Positions 38,523 to 50,600 of a stretch of DNA of 64,000 nucleotides are shown piece after piece; within the stretch, counting starts at the first letter, position 1, and each line of letters opens with the position of its first letter. Source of the DNA: Streptomyces tubercidicus (lineage in GTDB: Bacteria > Actinomycetota > Actinomycetes > Streptomycetales > Streptomycetaceae); NCBI RefSeq assembly GCF_027497495.1, contig NZ_CP114205.1, positions 124,001-188,000 of the forward strand, in the 5' to 3' direction. The notes beneath the pieces are model-generated. The model made no database searches. It saw only the letters and a list, made by a program, of their open reading frames with translations, and was not told where the DNA came from. Both the position numbers and the translations under genes were made by a program.

Positions 38523-40016
38523 TCAGTCGCCGTCGGCCGGGGCGGTGTCCGGCCGGCCTCCGGCGGGCTCGTCGGGTGAGGCGGCGAGCGCCGAGAGCGG
38601 AACGGGTACCGCGAGCGGGCGGCGTTCGGCGGGTGGTTCGACCGGGCGGTGCGCGGCGGGTGGTTCCGCGGCTCCTTCGCCCGCCGCGAGGCAGGCGGTG
38701 GCCGTACCGCACATCCGGCCCTGACACCAACCCATACCGGCCCGGGTGAGGAGTTTGACGGTGCGTGCGTCATGGGCGCCGAGGCCGCTGACGGCCGCGC
38801 GAATCGTTCCGGCAGTCACTTCCTCGCAGCGGCAGACCTCCGTGTCGTCGGTCAGCCAGTCGGTCCAGCCCGCCGCCGGTGCATGGCTGACGGCCATCGC
38901 CTCGGCGAAGGCGCGCATCCGGTCCCGCCGACGCCGCAGCGCCCGCAGGCGCCCTTCGTGGACGGGATGCCCGTGGAGCCTGGCGGCTGCCGCGAGTCCG
39001 GCCAATTCTCCTTCGGCGAGGGCGAGTTGGGTGCCCCCTACTCCCCCGGTCTCCCCCGCCGCCCACAGACCGCGTACCGAGGTCTCCTGAAGGGCGTCCA
39101 GGGTCAGGGCCAGGGTCCCATCGGTGGTGCGGCGGGTGGCGCAGCCGAGTGCGGTGGCCAGTTCGATCTGCGGGACCAGGCCGTGTCCCACCGCGAGCGC
39201 GTCGCAGTCGATCCGACGGCCCGTCCCCCGTACGGGCCGCCAGTCGCGGTCGAGCCGGGTGACGGTGACGGCCGCCACCCGTTCGGTGCCGTGCACCTCG
39301 GTGACCGCGCTGCGGGTACACAGCCGGACCCGGTGCCGCAGCAGCGCGGCCCCGTGGACCGCCGCCTCGACGAGCTTGTGCGGATGGGCCGCGAGCGCAC
39401 GGGGATGGCGCGCGTATCCCAGATAACCGGACGCCTCGATCACGGCGGGGACCCGCGCACCGGCGACGGCCAGCGACGAGGCGACCGCGAGCAGCAGGGG
39501 GCCACTGCCCGCCACGACGATCCGCTTGCCGGGCAGCACCAGCCCGGATTTGAGCATGGCCTGCGCTCCCCCGGCTCCCACAACTCCCGGCACCGTCCAG
39601 CCGGGAAAGGGGAGTTGACGTTCATAGGCGCCGGTCGCGAGCAGCACCGTACGGGCCCGCACCCGCACCGACCGCTCGGCGGTGCCGTCGGCCCCGGTGA
39701 CGGCGTGCACCGCCCACTGCTCACCGTCCTCCTGGGTGACGGCCCAGACATGGTGCCCCGGCAGATGACGGACATCGCTTCGCTCCAGGCGTCGGCGCAG
39801 TGCGGCGAAGGCCGCCCAGTCGTGGTGCAGCGCCTCGGGCCGGGCCGCGCCGATGGCCCGCGCGGGATGCCGGTAGAACTGTCCGCCGGTCTGCGGCGCG
39901 GCGTCCAACAGGGCCACGGACAGGCCGAGTCCGGCTGCCGTGACGGCGCCGGCGAGACCGGCGGAGCCCGCGCCGATCACCGCGAGGTCGTACGGGTCAG
40001 ACGCCGATACGGGCAT
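38523..40016 (-). CDS. Hydroxyproline/amino acid oxidase subunit, FAD/NAD(P)-oxidoreductase with Cys cluster
   Basis: A 497-residue protein. The FAD motif AVIGAGSAGLAGAVTAAGLG is near residue 13 and the second Rossmann motif IVVAGSGPLLLAVASSLAVAG near 170. Near residues 390-435 four cysteines (EVCRCEE and GWCQGRMCG) match the BFD-like [2Fe-2S] domain of multi-subunit D-hydroxyproline and opine dehydrogenases. A Pro/Ala-rich tail of about 55 residues follows. It should act with the small 2Fe-2S protein and the DAO-type subunit encoded upstream. The ATG at 40016 has AGGAGG upstream and overlaps the previous gene by 20 bases. Confidence 0.87.
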   Translation of the reverse strand: MPVSASDPYDLAVIGAGSAGLAGAVTAAGLGLSVALLDAAPQTGGQFYRHPARAIGAARPEALHHDWAAFAALRRRLERSDVRHLPGHHVWAVTQEDGEQWAVHAVTGADGTAERSVRVRARTVLLATGAYERQLPFPGWTVPGVVGAGGAQAMLKSGLVLPGKRIVVAGSGPLLLAVASSLAVAGARVPAVIEASGYLGYARHPRALAAHPHKLVEAAVHGAALLRHRVRLCTRSAVTEVHGTERVAAVTVTRLDRDWRPVRGTGRRIDCDALAVGHGLVPQIELATALGCATRRTTDGTLALTLDALQETSVRGLWAAGETGGVGGTQLALAEGELAGLAAAARLHGHPVHEGRLRALRRRRDRMRAFAEAMAVSHAPAAGWTDWLTDDTEVCRCEEVTAGTIRAAVSGLGAHDARTVKLLTRAGMGWCQGRMCGTATACLAAGEGAAEPPAAHRPVEPPAERRPLAVPVPLSALAASPDEPAGGRPDTAPADGD

Positions 40017-40311
40017 GGCCGTGTCCCTCCTGGGTGGTGATCGCGTCACCGGGGCGGGCGGGCACCAGACAGGCCCGGCGGTTGGGCTCCCCATTGATGG
40101 TGGCCAGGCAGTCGTAGCACTGTCCGATGCCGCAGAAGGCGCCGCGCGGGCGACCGGTGGTGCGGGTCGTCCGCCAGGCGAGGATGCCGGCGGACCACAG
40201 GGCCGCGGCGACGGACTGGCCGGGCAGGGCGGGGACCGGACGGCCGTCCATCGTGATCTCGAACGGTGCGCCGGAGTTCGCCCCTGCCAGTTCAGCGGGC
40301 GTACGGGCCAC
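39997..40311 (-). CDS. Small (2Fe-2S)-binding oxidase subunit
   Basis: A 104-residue protein with a plant-type ferredoxin-like [2Fe-2S] motif: Cys60, Cys65, Cys68 and Cys81 in FCGIGQCYDC and NRRAC. It corresponds to the small subunit of heteromeric hydroxyproline/opine oxidases and would link the two flavin subunits. The GTG at 40311 has GGAGG upstream, and the stop lies inside the next gene, so translation is coupled. Confidence 0.88.
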   Translation of the reverse strand: MARTPAELAGANSGAPFEITMDGRPVPALPGQSVAAALWSAGILAWRTTRTTGRPRGAFCGIGQCYDCLATINGEPNRRACLVPARPGDAITTQEGHGHARIGV

Positions 40312-40338
40312 TGCTGGCCTCCTCTCGTCACGGACGGG

Positions 40339-41502
40339 TCAGTCGGCGGATGCGAAGCGGGCGGGGCTGAACGGGCTTGCTTCCAGGGGTGGTTGCTCAC
40401 CGCTCAGGGCCTGCGCGATCAGGAGCCCGGTGGCCGGGGCGAGACCGATCCCCGCGCCCTCGTGACCGCAGGCGTGCAGCAGACCGGGCACCCGCGGATC
40501 GGGGCCGATGGCCGGCAGGTGGTCGGGCAGGTAGGGCCGGAACCCCACGTACGTCCGCAGCGCGCGGACCCCGGCGAGGGCCGGGAACAGTGCGGTGGCC
40601 TGGGCCGCCAGACGGTGCAGCACCTCGGTCGACACCGTCCGGTCGAAGCCGACCCGTTCCCGGCTGGCCCCGATCAGGACGGGTCCGGCCGCGGTCCCCT
40701 CGACCACCGCCGAGGTCTGCAGCGCCGCCGAGCCGCTGGCGACGTCGGCAACGTAGTCGGCCGCGTACACCTTGCGCCGTACCACCCGCGGCAGCGGCTC
40801 CGTGACGAGGACGAAACCGCGGCGCGGCAGCACCGGCAGCCCGACGCCCGCGAGCCGGGCGAACACACCGCCCCAGGTACCGGCCGCGTTGACCACGTAC
40901 GGGGCCGACACCTCGCCGGCCGTCGTCCGCACCCCCCGCACCGCTCCGTCCGGTGTGGTCAGCAGGCCGGTGACCTCCTCGCCGAGCCGCACGCGCACCC
41001 GGTCACCGCCCGCGCGCAGCAGATGCGCGGCGGCCAGGGCCGGCATCACCTGGGCATCCTGCGGATAGTGAAACCCCCCTGCCAGACCGGGAGTCAGATG
41101 CGGTTCCAGCTCCGGCAGCCGGTCCGCGGGGATCTCCTCCGCCCTCACTCCGGCCTTGTCCTGTCCGGCCGCGAAGTCGCGCAGGGCGCCCATTCCGGCC
41201 TCATCGGAGGCGACCACCAGGCCGCCCTTGGCCTCGTACTCGATCTGCGGCGGGAGAAGTTCCGCCAGCTCCCGCCACAACCGGGTGGACAGCAGCGCGA
41301 GAGCGAGTTCGGGACCGGGTTCCTTGTCGGAGACCAGGAGATTGCCCTCGCCGGCACCCGTCGTGCCGCCCGCGACCGAGCCGCGGTCGAGCACGGTGAC
41401 GGAGAGCCCGGCGCGGGCCGCGTAGTAGGCGCAGGCCGCGCCGACCACGCCCGCTCCGACGACGATGACATCCGAGACATCCGAGATTCTTCCCGAGAGC
41501 AC
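40339..41502 (-). CDS. FAD-dependent D-hydroxyproline oxidase, DAO-type subunit
   Basis: A 387-residue flavoprotein of the DAO family: VIVVGAGVVGAACAYYAARAG near residue 12, and the C-terminal GLLHACGHEGAGIGLAPATG typical of glycine/D-amino acid oxidases. It should oxidise cis-4-hydroxy-D-proline to the pyrroline with the two other subunits downstream. First gene of the operon. It starts with GTG at 41502 and has no Shine-Dalgarno sequence, but AT-rich tattac lies a few bases upstream, so a leaderless message is possible. The candidate GntR operator sits within 20 bases of the start. Confidence 0.88.
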   Translation of the reverse strand: MLSGRISDVSDVIVVGAGVVGAACAYYAARAGLSVTVLDRGSVAGGTTGAGEGNLLVSDKEPGPELALALLSTRLWRELAELLPPQIEYEAKGGLVVASDEAGMGALRDFAAGQDKAGVRAEEIPADRLPELEPHLTPGLAGGFHYPQDAQVMPALAAAHLLRAGGDRVRVRLGEEVTGLLTTPDGAVRGVRTTAGEVSAPYVVNAAGTWGGVFARLAGVGLPVLPRRGFVLVTEPLPRVVRRKVYAADYVADVASGSAALQTSAVVEGTAAGPVLIGASRERVGFDRTVSTEVLHRLAAQATALFPALAGVRALRTYVGFRPYLPDHLPAIGPDPRVPGLLHACGHEGAGIGLAPATGLLIAQALSGEQPPLEASPFSPARFASAD

Positions 41503-41511
41503 ATCAGTAAT

Positions 41512-41521
41512 ATTTCACATT
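41512..41521 (-). promoter_or_regulatory. Candidate GntR operator, copy 2, at the hydroxyproline operon promoter
   Basis: The decamer atttcacatt, identical to that upstream of the GntR gene, lies 10 bases before the first gene of the operon and overlaps where a -10 region would be, so binding here would block transcription. Confidence 0.5.
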
Positions 41522-41694
41522 GCACTGGCCCTGCCAAGGGTGGCGCGTGATCCGGCCGCAACTCCCCCGGAGCCGGGGCCCGTCGCCCGTTGCCCATTGC
41601 CCATTGCCCGCCATCGCGTCCGGATTCTTCACGAGTCCTCGGGCCGGGGTAAGTCACGGACGCGCCAACAGTCGTGACAGCGGCGCCCTTTCCG

Positions 41695-44600
41695 TCAGAC
41701 GACCAGCTGGCTCGTGGTGCCGGTGGAGGGCGCGAAGCTGACATCGCCGTTGTAGTTGCCGGTGACCAAGTGGAGGCCCCTGGGAAGCGGGTTGAAGGTC
41801 GCGCTGGCCTGTCCGCCGACGAGAGGCACGGTCTGGGGGGTGCGTCCCGGGATGGCGAGGGTGACGGTCCCGGTGGGCGTACCCGTTCCGGGGGCGACGG
41901 GAACCACGGTCGCGGTGACCGTGACCCGGTCCCCCGTCCCCGAGGGGTTGGGTGTGGAGACCACGGTGGTGGAGGTCGCGGACCGGGTGACGGTCTGGGT
42001 GTCACTGCCGGTGGAGCCTGTGAAGCCGGCGTCCCCGCCATAGGTGGCCGTGACGGTGAACGGGCTTCCGGTGGTGGTCGTGTAGGCGTGGGTGACGGTC
42101 GCGACACCGCCGGAGAGGGTGCCGGTGGCGGTGCCGGTGCCGTCACCGAAGCTGAAGGTGACCGTACCGGTCGGCGTACCGGCCGGGGACGAGACGGTCG
42201 CCCGGATGGTCACCGTCCCACCGGACGCCGAGGGATCGGGAGTTGAGGTCACCGTAGTGGTGGACACGTTCTTGCTCAGCGTTTGGGTGTCGGTGCCGGT
42301 GGAGGCCGAGAAGGTGGCGTCCCCGTTGTAGGTGGCCGTGAGGGGGAACGGGCTGCCGGACCTGCTGGCGTAGGTGTGGGTGACGGTCGCGATGCCGCCG
42401 GAGAGCGTGGCGGTACCGGCGCTGGTGCCGTCACCGAAGCCGAAGGTGACCGTACCGGTGGGAGTACCGGCCCCCGGCACCGTCGAGGCAACCGTCGCGG
42501 TCAGCGTCACCGCCTGCCCGGCCACCGACGGATCCGGCGACGACACCAGCTCCGTGGTCGTCGCCACCTTCCCCACGGTCTGCGTGTCACTGCCACTCGA
42601 CGCGGTGAAGTTGCCGTCCCCGTTGTAGATCGCCGTGACGGCGTACGGGCTGACGGAGGCGCCGTTGAACGTATGCGTCACGGTCGCGGTGCCGTTGGAG
42701 AGAGGTTTGGTGGCGGCGCTGGTGCCGTCACCGAAGCTGAAGGTGACCGTACCGGTGGGAGTACCCGCCCCCGGCGCCACCGCGGAAACCGTCGCGGTCA
42801 GCGTCACCGCCTGCCCGGCCACCGACGGATCCGGCGACGACACCAGCTCCGTGGTCGTCGCCGCCCTGCCCACCGTCTGGCTGTCACTGCCGCTCGACGC
42901 GGTGAAGCCGCTGTCCCCGTTGTAGGTGGCGGTGAGGTGGAAGGGGCTGCCGGACCTGGTGGCATAGGTGTGGGTGACGGTCGCGATGCCGTCGGTGAGC
43001 GTTGTGGTGGTGGAACCGGTGCCGTCGCCGAAGGTGAAGGTGACCGTGCCGGTGGGGACGGCGGCACCAGGCGTGGCGGAGGCGACGGAGGCCGTGAGGG
43101 TGGTGGGCTGACCGACGACCGTGGGATCGGGCGAGGAGGCCACCGCCGTGGTCGTCGCCGCCTTGCCGACGCTCTGGGTGTCGTGCCCGCTGGAGGAGGT
43201 GAAGTTGGCATCGCCGCCATACGTCCCGGTGATGACGAACGGACTGCCCGAGGTGCCGCTGTAGGCATGCGTGACGACTGCCCGACCATCACTCACCGGC
43301 GCCGTCAACGTCGGACTGCCATCACCGAAATCAAACGTCACCGTCCCCGACGGCGCCCCCGCCCCCGGCGCAATCGACGCCACCGAAGCCGTCACCGTCG
43401 TCAACTGCCCCACCACCGTGGGATCAGGAGAAGACACCACCCCCGTCGACGTCGCCGCCTTACCCACCGTCTGGGTATCGCCCCCGCTGGAGGAGGTGAA
43501 GTTGGCATCGCCGCCATACGTCCCGGTGATGACGAACGGACTGCCCGACGTACCGCCGTACGCATGGGTCACGACCGCCAGACCATCACTCACCGGCGCC
43601 GTCAACGTCGGACTGCCATCACCGAAATCAAACGTCACCGTCCCCGACGGCGCCCCCGCCCCCGGCGCAACCGACGCCACCGAAGCCGTCACCGTCGTCA
43701 ACTGCCCCACCACCGTGGGATCAGGAGAAGACACCACCGCCGTCGACGTCGCCGCCCTACCCACCGTCTGGCTGTCGCCCCCGCTCGACGGCAGGAAGCC
43801 GGCGTCCCCGTCATAGTCCGCGGTCACCTGGTAGGGGCCGCCCGCGCTCGTGTAGGTGTGCGTGATCCTGGCGACGCCGTCGGAGAGCGAGGTCAGGGTG
43901 GGCGGTGTGCCGTCCCCGAAGGTGAAGGTGACCGCGCCGGTCGGCACCCCTGCTCCCGGTGCCGTCGGTGCCACGGTCGCGGTGAGGGTCACCGGCTGGC
44001 CGACCACCGACGGGTCCGGCGTGGCCGTCACCGTGGTCAGTGTCGACGCCGGAGCGACCGTCTGGCTGTCCGTGCCCGAGGAGGAGCTGAAGTTGGCGTC
44101 TCCGCTGTAGCCCGCGGTCACGGTGTACGGGCTGTCGGCCACGGTGTTGTAGACGTGGGTGACGCCGGCGATCCCCCCGGAGAGCGGTGCCGTGACGGCC
44201 GCCGTTCCATCGCCGAAGGTGAAGGTGACCGTGCCGGTGGGGACACCGGCGCCGGGCGGGGTCGGGGCCACGGTCGCGGTGAAGGACACCGGCTGGCCCG
44301 TCACCGCGGGGTCCGGGGCGGAGCTCACGGTCGTCGACGTGGTGGCGGCGCTGACCGCCACCGTGTGGACTCCGGTGGCGGTGGCGGAGGTGAAGTCGTC
44401 GTCACCGCTGTAGTCGGCGGTGACCGTGTAGGGGCTGCCCGACGTGCCCACGTAGGCGTGTGTCACGGTCGCCACCTCGGAGGTGACCGGTGCGGTGACG
44501 GGTGCGGTGCCGTCACCGAAATCGAAGGTGACGGTCCCGGTGGGGGCGCCCGCGCCCGGGGGGACTGCGGAGACCAGGGCGGTGAAGGTGACCTGCTGTC

Positions 44601-47600
44601 CGGCCACGGACGGATCCGGGGAGGAGAACAGGGAGATGGTGGAGGTTGCCTGGCCGACGGTCTGGCTCCGGGTGCCGGTGGAGGGGCTGAAGTCGGCGTC
44701 CCCGCCGTAGGCGGCCGTAATGGTGTACGGGCCGGGGGCGGTGCCGGTCCAGGTGTGCGAGACGGTTGCCACACCGGCGGTGACCGTGGCGGTGACGGAG
44801 GGGGTGCCGTCGCCGAAGTCGAAGGTGACCGTACCGGTCGGGGTACCGGCCCCCGGCGCGGCCGCGGAGACCGTCGCGGTGATGTCCACCGGCTGGCCCG
44901 TCACCGAGGGGTCCGGCGAGGAGGCCACTTCGGTGGTGGTCGCGGCCGGGGTGACGGTCTGGGTGCCGGTGCCGGTGGAGGGGCTGAAGTCGGCGTCCCC
45001 GCTGTAGGCGGCCGTGAGGGCGTAGGGGCTGCCGGAGGTGCTCGCCCAGGCGTGGGAGACGGTCGCGGTGCCGTCCGTCACGGGTGCGGTGACGGGCGCG
45101 GTGCCGTCGCCGAAGTCGAAGGTGACCGTACCGGTCGGGGTACCGGCCCCCGGCGCGGCCGCGGAGACCGTCGCGGTGATGTCCACCGGCTGGCCCGTCG
45201 CCGAGGGATCCGGCAGCGAGCTGACCGTCGTCGCCGACAACGACGGCTGCACACCGTGGTTTCGGGTCCCCACGGAGGCGGTGAAGCGGTCGTCGCCGTC
45301 GTAGGTGGCGCGGACCGTGTACGGGCTGCCCGTGGCACTCGTATAGGCGTGGACGGCGGTCGCCACACCACCGGCCGCGGCGACGGTGACCGGCGCGGTG
45401 CCGTCGCCGAAGTCGAAGGTCACCGTCCCGGTCGGCGCGCCGGCCTCCACGGCGTCGGATGTCACCCTCGCGAGGAACATCACCGGCTGGCCCGTGACCG
45501 AGGGGTCCGGCTGTCCGCTGACGGTGGTGCTGGTCGTGGCCGGGGCAACGGTGTGGGTGTCGGTTCCGGTGGAGGGGCTGAAGTCGGCGTCCCCGTTGTA
45601 GGCGGCCGTGACGGTGTAGGGGCTGCCGGAGGTGCCGGGCCAGGCGTGGGTGACGGTGGCGGTGCCGTCCGTCAGGGGTGCGGTGAGGGGCGGGGTGCCG
45701 TCGCCGAAGTCGAAGAGGACGGTGCCGGTGGGGGTGCCTGCTCCTGGTGCGATGGTGGAGACGGTCGCGGTGATGTCCACCGGCCGGCCCGTGATCGAGG
45801 GGTCCGGCAGCCCGGTGACAGTGGTGCTGGTCGCGGCCCGGGCGACGGTCTGCGTGCCGGTAGCGGTGGACGGGAGGAAGCCGCTGTCCCCGCTGTAGGC
45901 GGCCGTGACGCTGTAGGGACTGCCGGACGCGCCGGTCCAGGTGTGGGTCGTCGTGGCCACCCCGGAGGTGACCGGAACCGTGGTGGGTGACGTGCCGTCA
46001 CCGAAGTCGAAGGTGACCGTGCCGGTCGGTGTGCCGTCGCCTGGCGCGGCGGCCGAGAGGGTCGCGGTGACGGTCACCGGCTGGCCGGACACCGCCGGTT
46101 CGGGCGACGAGGTGAGCAGCGTCGTGGACGCGGCCTGGCCGACGGCCTGTGTGGTGGTGCCGCTGGAGGCGGTGGAGTCGGTGTCCCCGCCGTAGGTGGC
46201 GGTGATGGTGTACGGGCTGCCTAACGGGCCGGTGTAGGCGTGCTCGGCGGTCGCCACCCCGTCGGTGACCGGCTGCGCGACCGGGTCCGTACCGTCGCCG
46301 AAGTCGAAGATCACCGTGCCGGTCGGCGCGCCGCTGCCCGGTTCCGCCGCGGTGACGGTCGCCGTGAAGGTGACCGGCTGACCGACGACGGACGGGTCCG
46401 GCGCGGAGCTCACCGTCGTGGTCGTCGCGTCCGGCAGGACCGACTGCGGGGACGTGGCCACCGAGTTGGTGAAGTCGTCGCTGCCGCTGTAGGTGGCGGT
46501 GATCGTGTACGGGCTGCTGAGGCTGCCGGTGTAGGCGTGGGTGACCGTGGCGGCCCCGCCGGCCAGGGGCACCGTGGCGGGAGTGGTGTCATCGCCGAAG
46601 TCGATGGTGACCGTACCGGTCGGGGTACCGGCACCCGGCGGGACGGGTGCGACGGTCGCGGTGATGGTCACCGGCTGTCCCACGACCGCGGGTTCGGGGC
46701 CGGAGGTCACCTCGGTGGTGGTCGCGGCCGGGTGCAGGGTCTGGGAGCCGGTGGCCGTGGCAGGGCTGAAGTCGTCGTCACCGCTGTAGGTGGCCGAGAA
46801 GGTGTACGGGCTGCCGACGGCGGTGGTGTAGGCATGGGTGACCGTCACCGTGCCGCCCACCGCGGTGGCGGTGACGGTCGGGGTGCCGTCGCCGAAGTCG
46901 AAGGTGATCGTCCCGGTCGGGGTGCCCGCCGCCGGGGCCTCCGCCGCGAGGTTCGCGGTGAGGGTCACCGGCTGGCCGACCGCGGAGGGGTCCTTCGACG
47001 AGAAGACGGTGAAGGTCACCGCCGCCGCGTTCACGGTCTGGGTGTCGGTGTCCGTCGACGGCAGGAAGCTCGCCTCGCCGTGGTAGGTGGCGGTGACCGG
47101 ATACGGGCTGCCGGAGGTGTGCGGGTAGGCGTGGACGGCGATCGCCGTGCCGTCGCTGAGGGGCGCCCGGACGGCCGGGGTGCCGTCGCCGAAGTCGAAG
47201 GTGACCGACCCGGTCGGGGTGCCGGCATCCGCGTCCGTCGAGGTGACGGTAGCGGTGAAGGTGACGTCCTGGCCGGTCAGGGACGGGTCGGGAGCGGAGT
47301 CCACGGTTGTCGAGGTGGCGGCCTGCTCCACCGTATGGGTATCGAGACCGGCCGAGCCGGCGAAGTTCCCGTCACCGCTGTAGACCGCGGTGATGGTGTG
47401 GGGGGCGGCGGCCGCGGTGTAGGTGTGGGTGGCCGTGGCCGTAGCGCCCGTGAGCGGGGAGGTCACGGCCGGGGTGCCGTCGCCGAACTCGAAGGTCACC
47501 GTGCCGGTCGGGGTGCCCGCTGCGGGCGGAACCGCCACGACGGTCGCGCTGACGGTCACCGGCTCACCGACGACGGACGGGTCCGGCGCGGAGCTCACCG

Positions 47601-50600
47601 TTGTCGAGGTGGCCGAGACGCTGGCCTCCACGCCCTGGGCGGCCGTCCCGGTGGAGGCGCCGAAGTCGCCGTCACCGCTGTAGGCCGCGGTGACGGGGTA
47701 GGGACTGCCGGCGGTGCTGGTGTAGGTGTGCGCCACCATGGCCACGCCGTGCGAAACCGGTGCGGTCGCGGGCGCGCTGCCGTCGCCGAAGTCGAAGGTG
47801 ACCGTCCCGGCCGGCGTACCGGCGCCCGGTGGCACCGGAACCACCCGCGCGATCAGCGTCACGCTCTCGCCCACCGCCGAGGGCACCCGCGAGGAGGTCA
47901 CCGTGGTGGTGGTCTCGGCCGGGTCGACGGCGTGGACGATGGTGTCCTCGGACGCGGCGTAGTTGGCGTCACCGAGATAGACCGCAGTGATCGTGTAGGG
48001 GCTGCCGGACACGCTGGTGTAGGGGTGGGTGACCGTTACCGTGCCGTCCACGAGCTGGGCGGTGAGGACGGGGGTGCCGTCGCCGAAGTCGAAGCTGACC
48101 GCCCCGGTCGGGATACCCGAGGCGGGCGCGGTGGGGGCCACGGTGACGGTCACCGACTCGCCGGTCACGGACGGGTCGGGTGCGGCGGTGACCGTGGTGA
48201 CGGTCGCGGCCTCCTCGACGCTGTGCGTACCGATGCCGACGGACGCGGTGAAGTTGATGTCCCCGCTGTAGGTGACGGTGACCGTGAACGGGCTGAGGGG
48301 CGCGGTGGTGTAGGCGTGGGCGAGCGCGGCGGTGCCGTCGGTGAGGGGTGCGGTGACGGGCGCGGTGCCGTCGCCGAAGTCGAAGGTGACCGACCCGGTC
48401 GGGGTGCCCGCGGCCGGTGAGCCTGCCGCGACGGTCGCGGTGAAGGTGACCGTCTCGCCGGTGACCGAGGGGGCCGGAGTGGACGTCACCGTCGTCGTGG
48501 GCACCGCTGGGGCGACCAGCTGACTGTCCGTCCCCGCCGAGGGGTTGAAGTTGTCATCGCCGCTGTAGGCGGCGGCGACCGTGTACGGGCTCTCCGCCAC
48601 CTCCGGATTGGCGTGGGTGACCTTTGCCGTACCGCCCTCGACGGGTGCCGTGACGGGCGGGGTGCCGTCGCCGAACGCGAAGGTCACGGTGCCCGTGGGC
48701 GCTCCGGCCGCCGGGGCCTCGGGGGAGATCTGCGCCACGAAGGTCGTCAACTGCCCCACTGTGGAGGGGTCCGGTGCGGAGTTCACGCTGGTGGTGGTGT
48801 CGGCCGGCTGCACGGTCTGGGTGTCGGTGCCGAGGGAGGTCGTGAAGTCCGCGTCGCCGTTGTAGGTGGCGGTGACCGGGTACGGCAGTTCGGCCGCGTC
48901 GGTGTAGGTGTGGGTGATTTCGGCGGCGCCGTCGGTGAGGGACGCGGTGCCGGGTGGGGCGCCGTCGCCGAAGTCGAAGGTGACCGTACCGGTCGGGGTA
49001 CCGGCACCGGGCGCGAGCGCGCTGACCGTCACGCCGAAGGTCACCGGCTCCCCCACCGTCGACGGATCCGGCGTGGACACCACGGCGAGCGCGGTGCCGG
49101 CCGGCTGGACGCTCTGGGTGTCGGTACCGGAGGAGGTGGTGAAGTCCGCGTCACCGTCGTAAGTGGCGGTGACCGTATAGGGGTTGTCCTCCGCGGCGGT
49201 GTAGACGTGGCCGGTGGTGGCGGTGCCGTCCGTGAGCGGTGCGGTGACGGGCGCGCTGCCGTCACCGAAGTCGAACGTGACCGTCCCGGTCGGCGTGCCC
49301 GCGCCGGGCGCGAGCGCGCTGACCGTCGCACCGAACGTCACCGGCTCCCCCACCGTCGACGGATCCGGCGCGGAGACCACCGTCGTCGTCGACCCGCTCG
49401 GTCCCACCGACTGGCTGCCGGTCCCCGTGGAGGGTTCGAGGTTTCCGTTGCCTTGATAGGTGGCGGTGACCGTATAGGGGCTGGCGGCCGTACCGGCGTA
49501 GGCATGGCTGATGGCAGCCGTGCCGTCGGTGAGCGGTACGTCGACGGGCGGGGTGCCGTCACCGAAGTCGAAGGTGACCGTGCCCGTCGGTACGGCCACT
49601 CCGGGCGGGACGGCGGCAACGGTCGCGGTCACGGTCACGGGCTGCCCGGCAACGGAGGGCTGGGGCGCCAGGTCCACCGCGGTGGTCGTCGCCGCCTGCT
49701 CCACGGTCTGGCTGTCCGTCCCCGTGGAAGCCGTGAAGTTGTCGTCGCCGCTGTAGGTGGCGGTGACCGGGTACGGCAGCTCGGCGGCGTCCGGATAGGC
49801 GTGGGTCACGGTCGCGGAGCCGCCCGCCATCGGCATGGTGACGGGTGCGGTGCCGTCGCCGAAGTCGAAGGTCACCGTGCCGGTCGGCGCACCGGCTCCC
49901 GGCGGGGTCGGCGCGACCCGCGCGACGAAGGTGACCGGCTGCCCCACCTGCGACGGATCGGGCCCGGACGTCACGGTGGTGGTGGTCGACGCCGCTTCGA
50001 TGACCTGGGTGTCCGTCCCGGTGGCGGGCAGGAAGTAGGGGTCGCCGCCGTAGTTGACGGTGACGGCGTAGGGGGTGTCCGACGGGCCGGTGTAGGCGTG
50101 CTCGACGGTGGCCGTGCCGTCCGTGAGGGAGGCCGTCACCGGCGCCGTTCCGTCGCCGAAGTCGAAGAGGACGGTGCCGGACGGTGTACCCGTCGTGGAC
50201 GGGACCCCCTCCAGGGTTGCGGTGAAGGTCACCGGCTGGCCGACGGGGGCCGGATCCGGCGCCGAGGTGACGGTCACCACCGAGGGCGCCTTGTAGTCGA
50301 AGCCCCCGGGGAGCGTCACACTGCCCCCGGGCGTGGTCAGCACGATATCGGCGGGACCGGGGACGCCCGGCGGCGTCACCACGACGAGCAGGCTGTCGGA
50401 GAACGCGCGGAAGGAACTGACGGGGACACCGCCGATGGTGACGCCGGTGACACGGGCGAGGCCACTGCCGGTCAGCACGAGAGTGGTGCCGCCCGCGATC
50501 GGCCCGGTGTCCGGGCTGACGCCGGTGACATGAGCCACCGTCGCATAGGTGTAGAGCAGTCGGTTGCTCACTCCGCCGAGGGTGGTGACGTAGACGGGGA

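Noticed and set aside
42283..45990. Very long plus-strand open frame (about 1235 codons) opposite the giant repeat gene
   Set aside because: It is the mirror of the Ig-like repeats in GC-rich DNA. The protein is Gly/Arg-rich with no family features, and similar frames recur over the rest of the gene.
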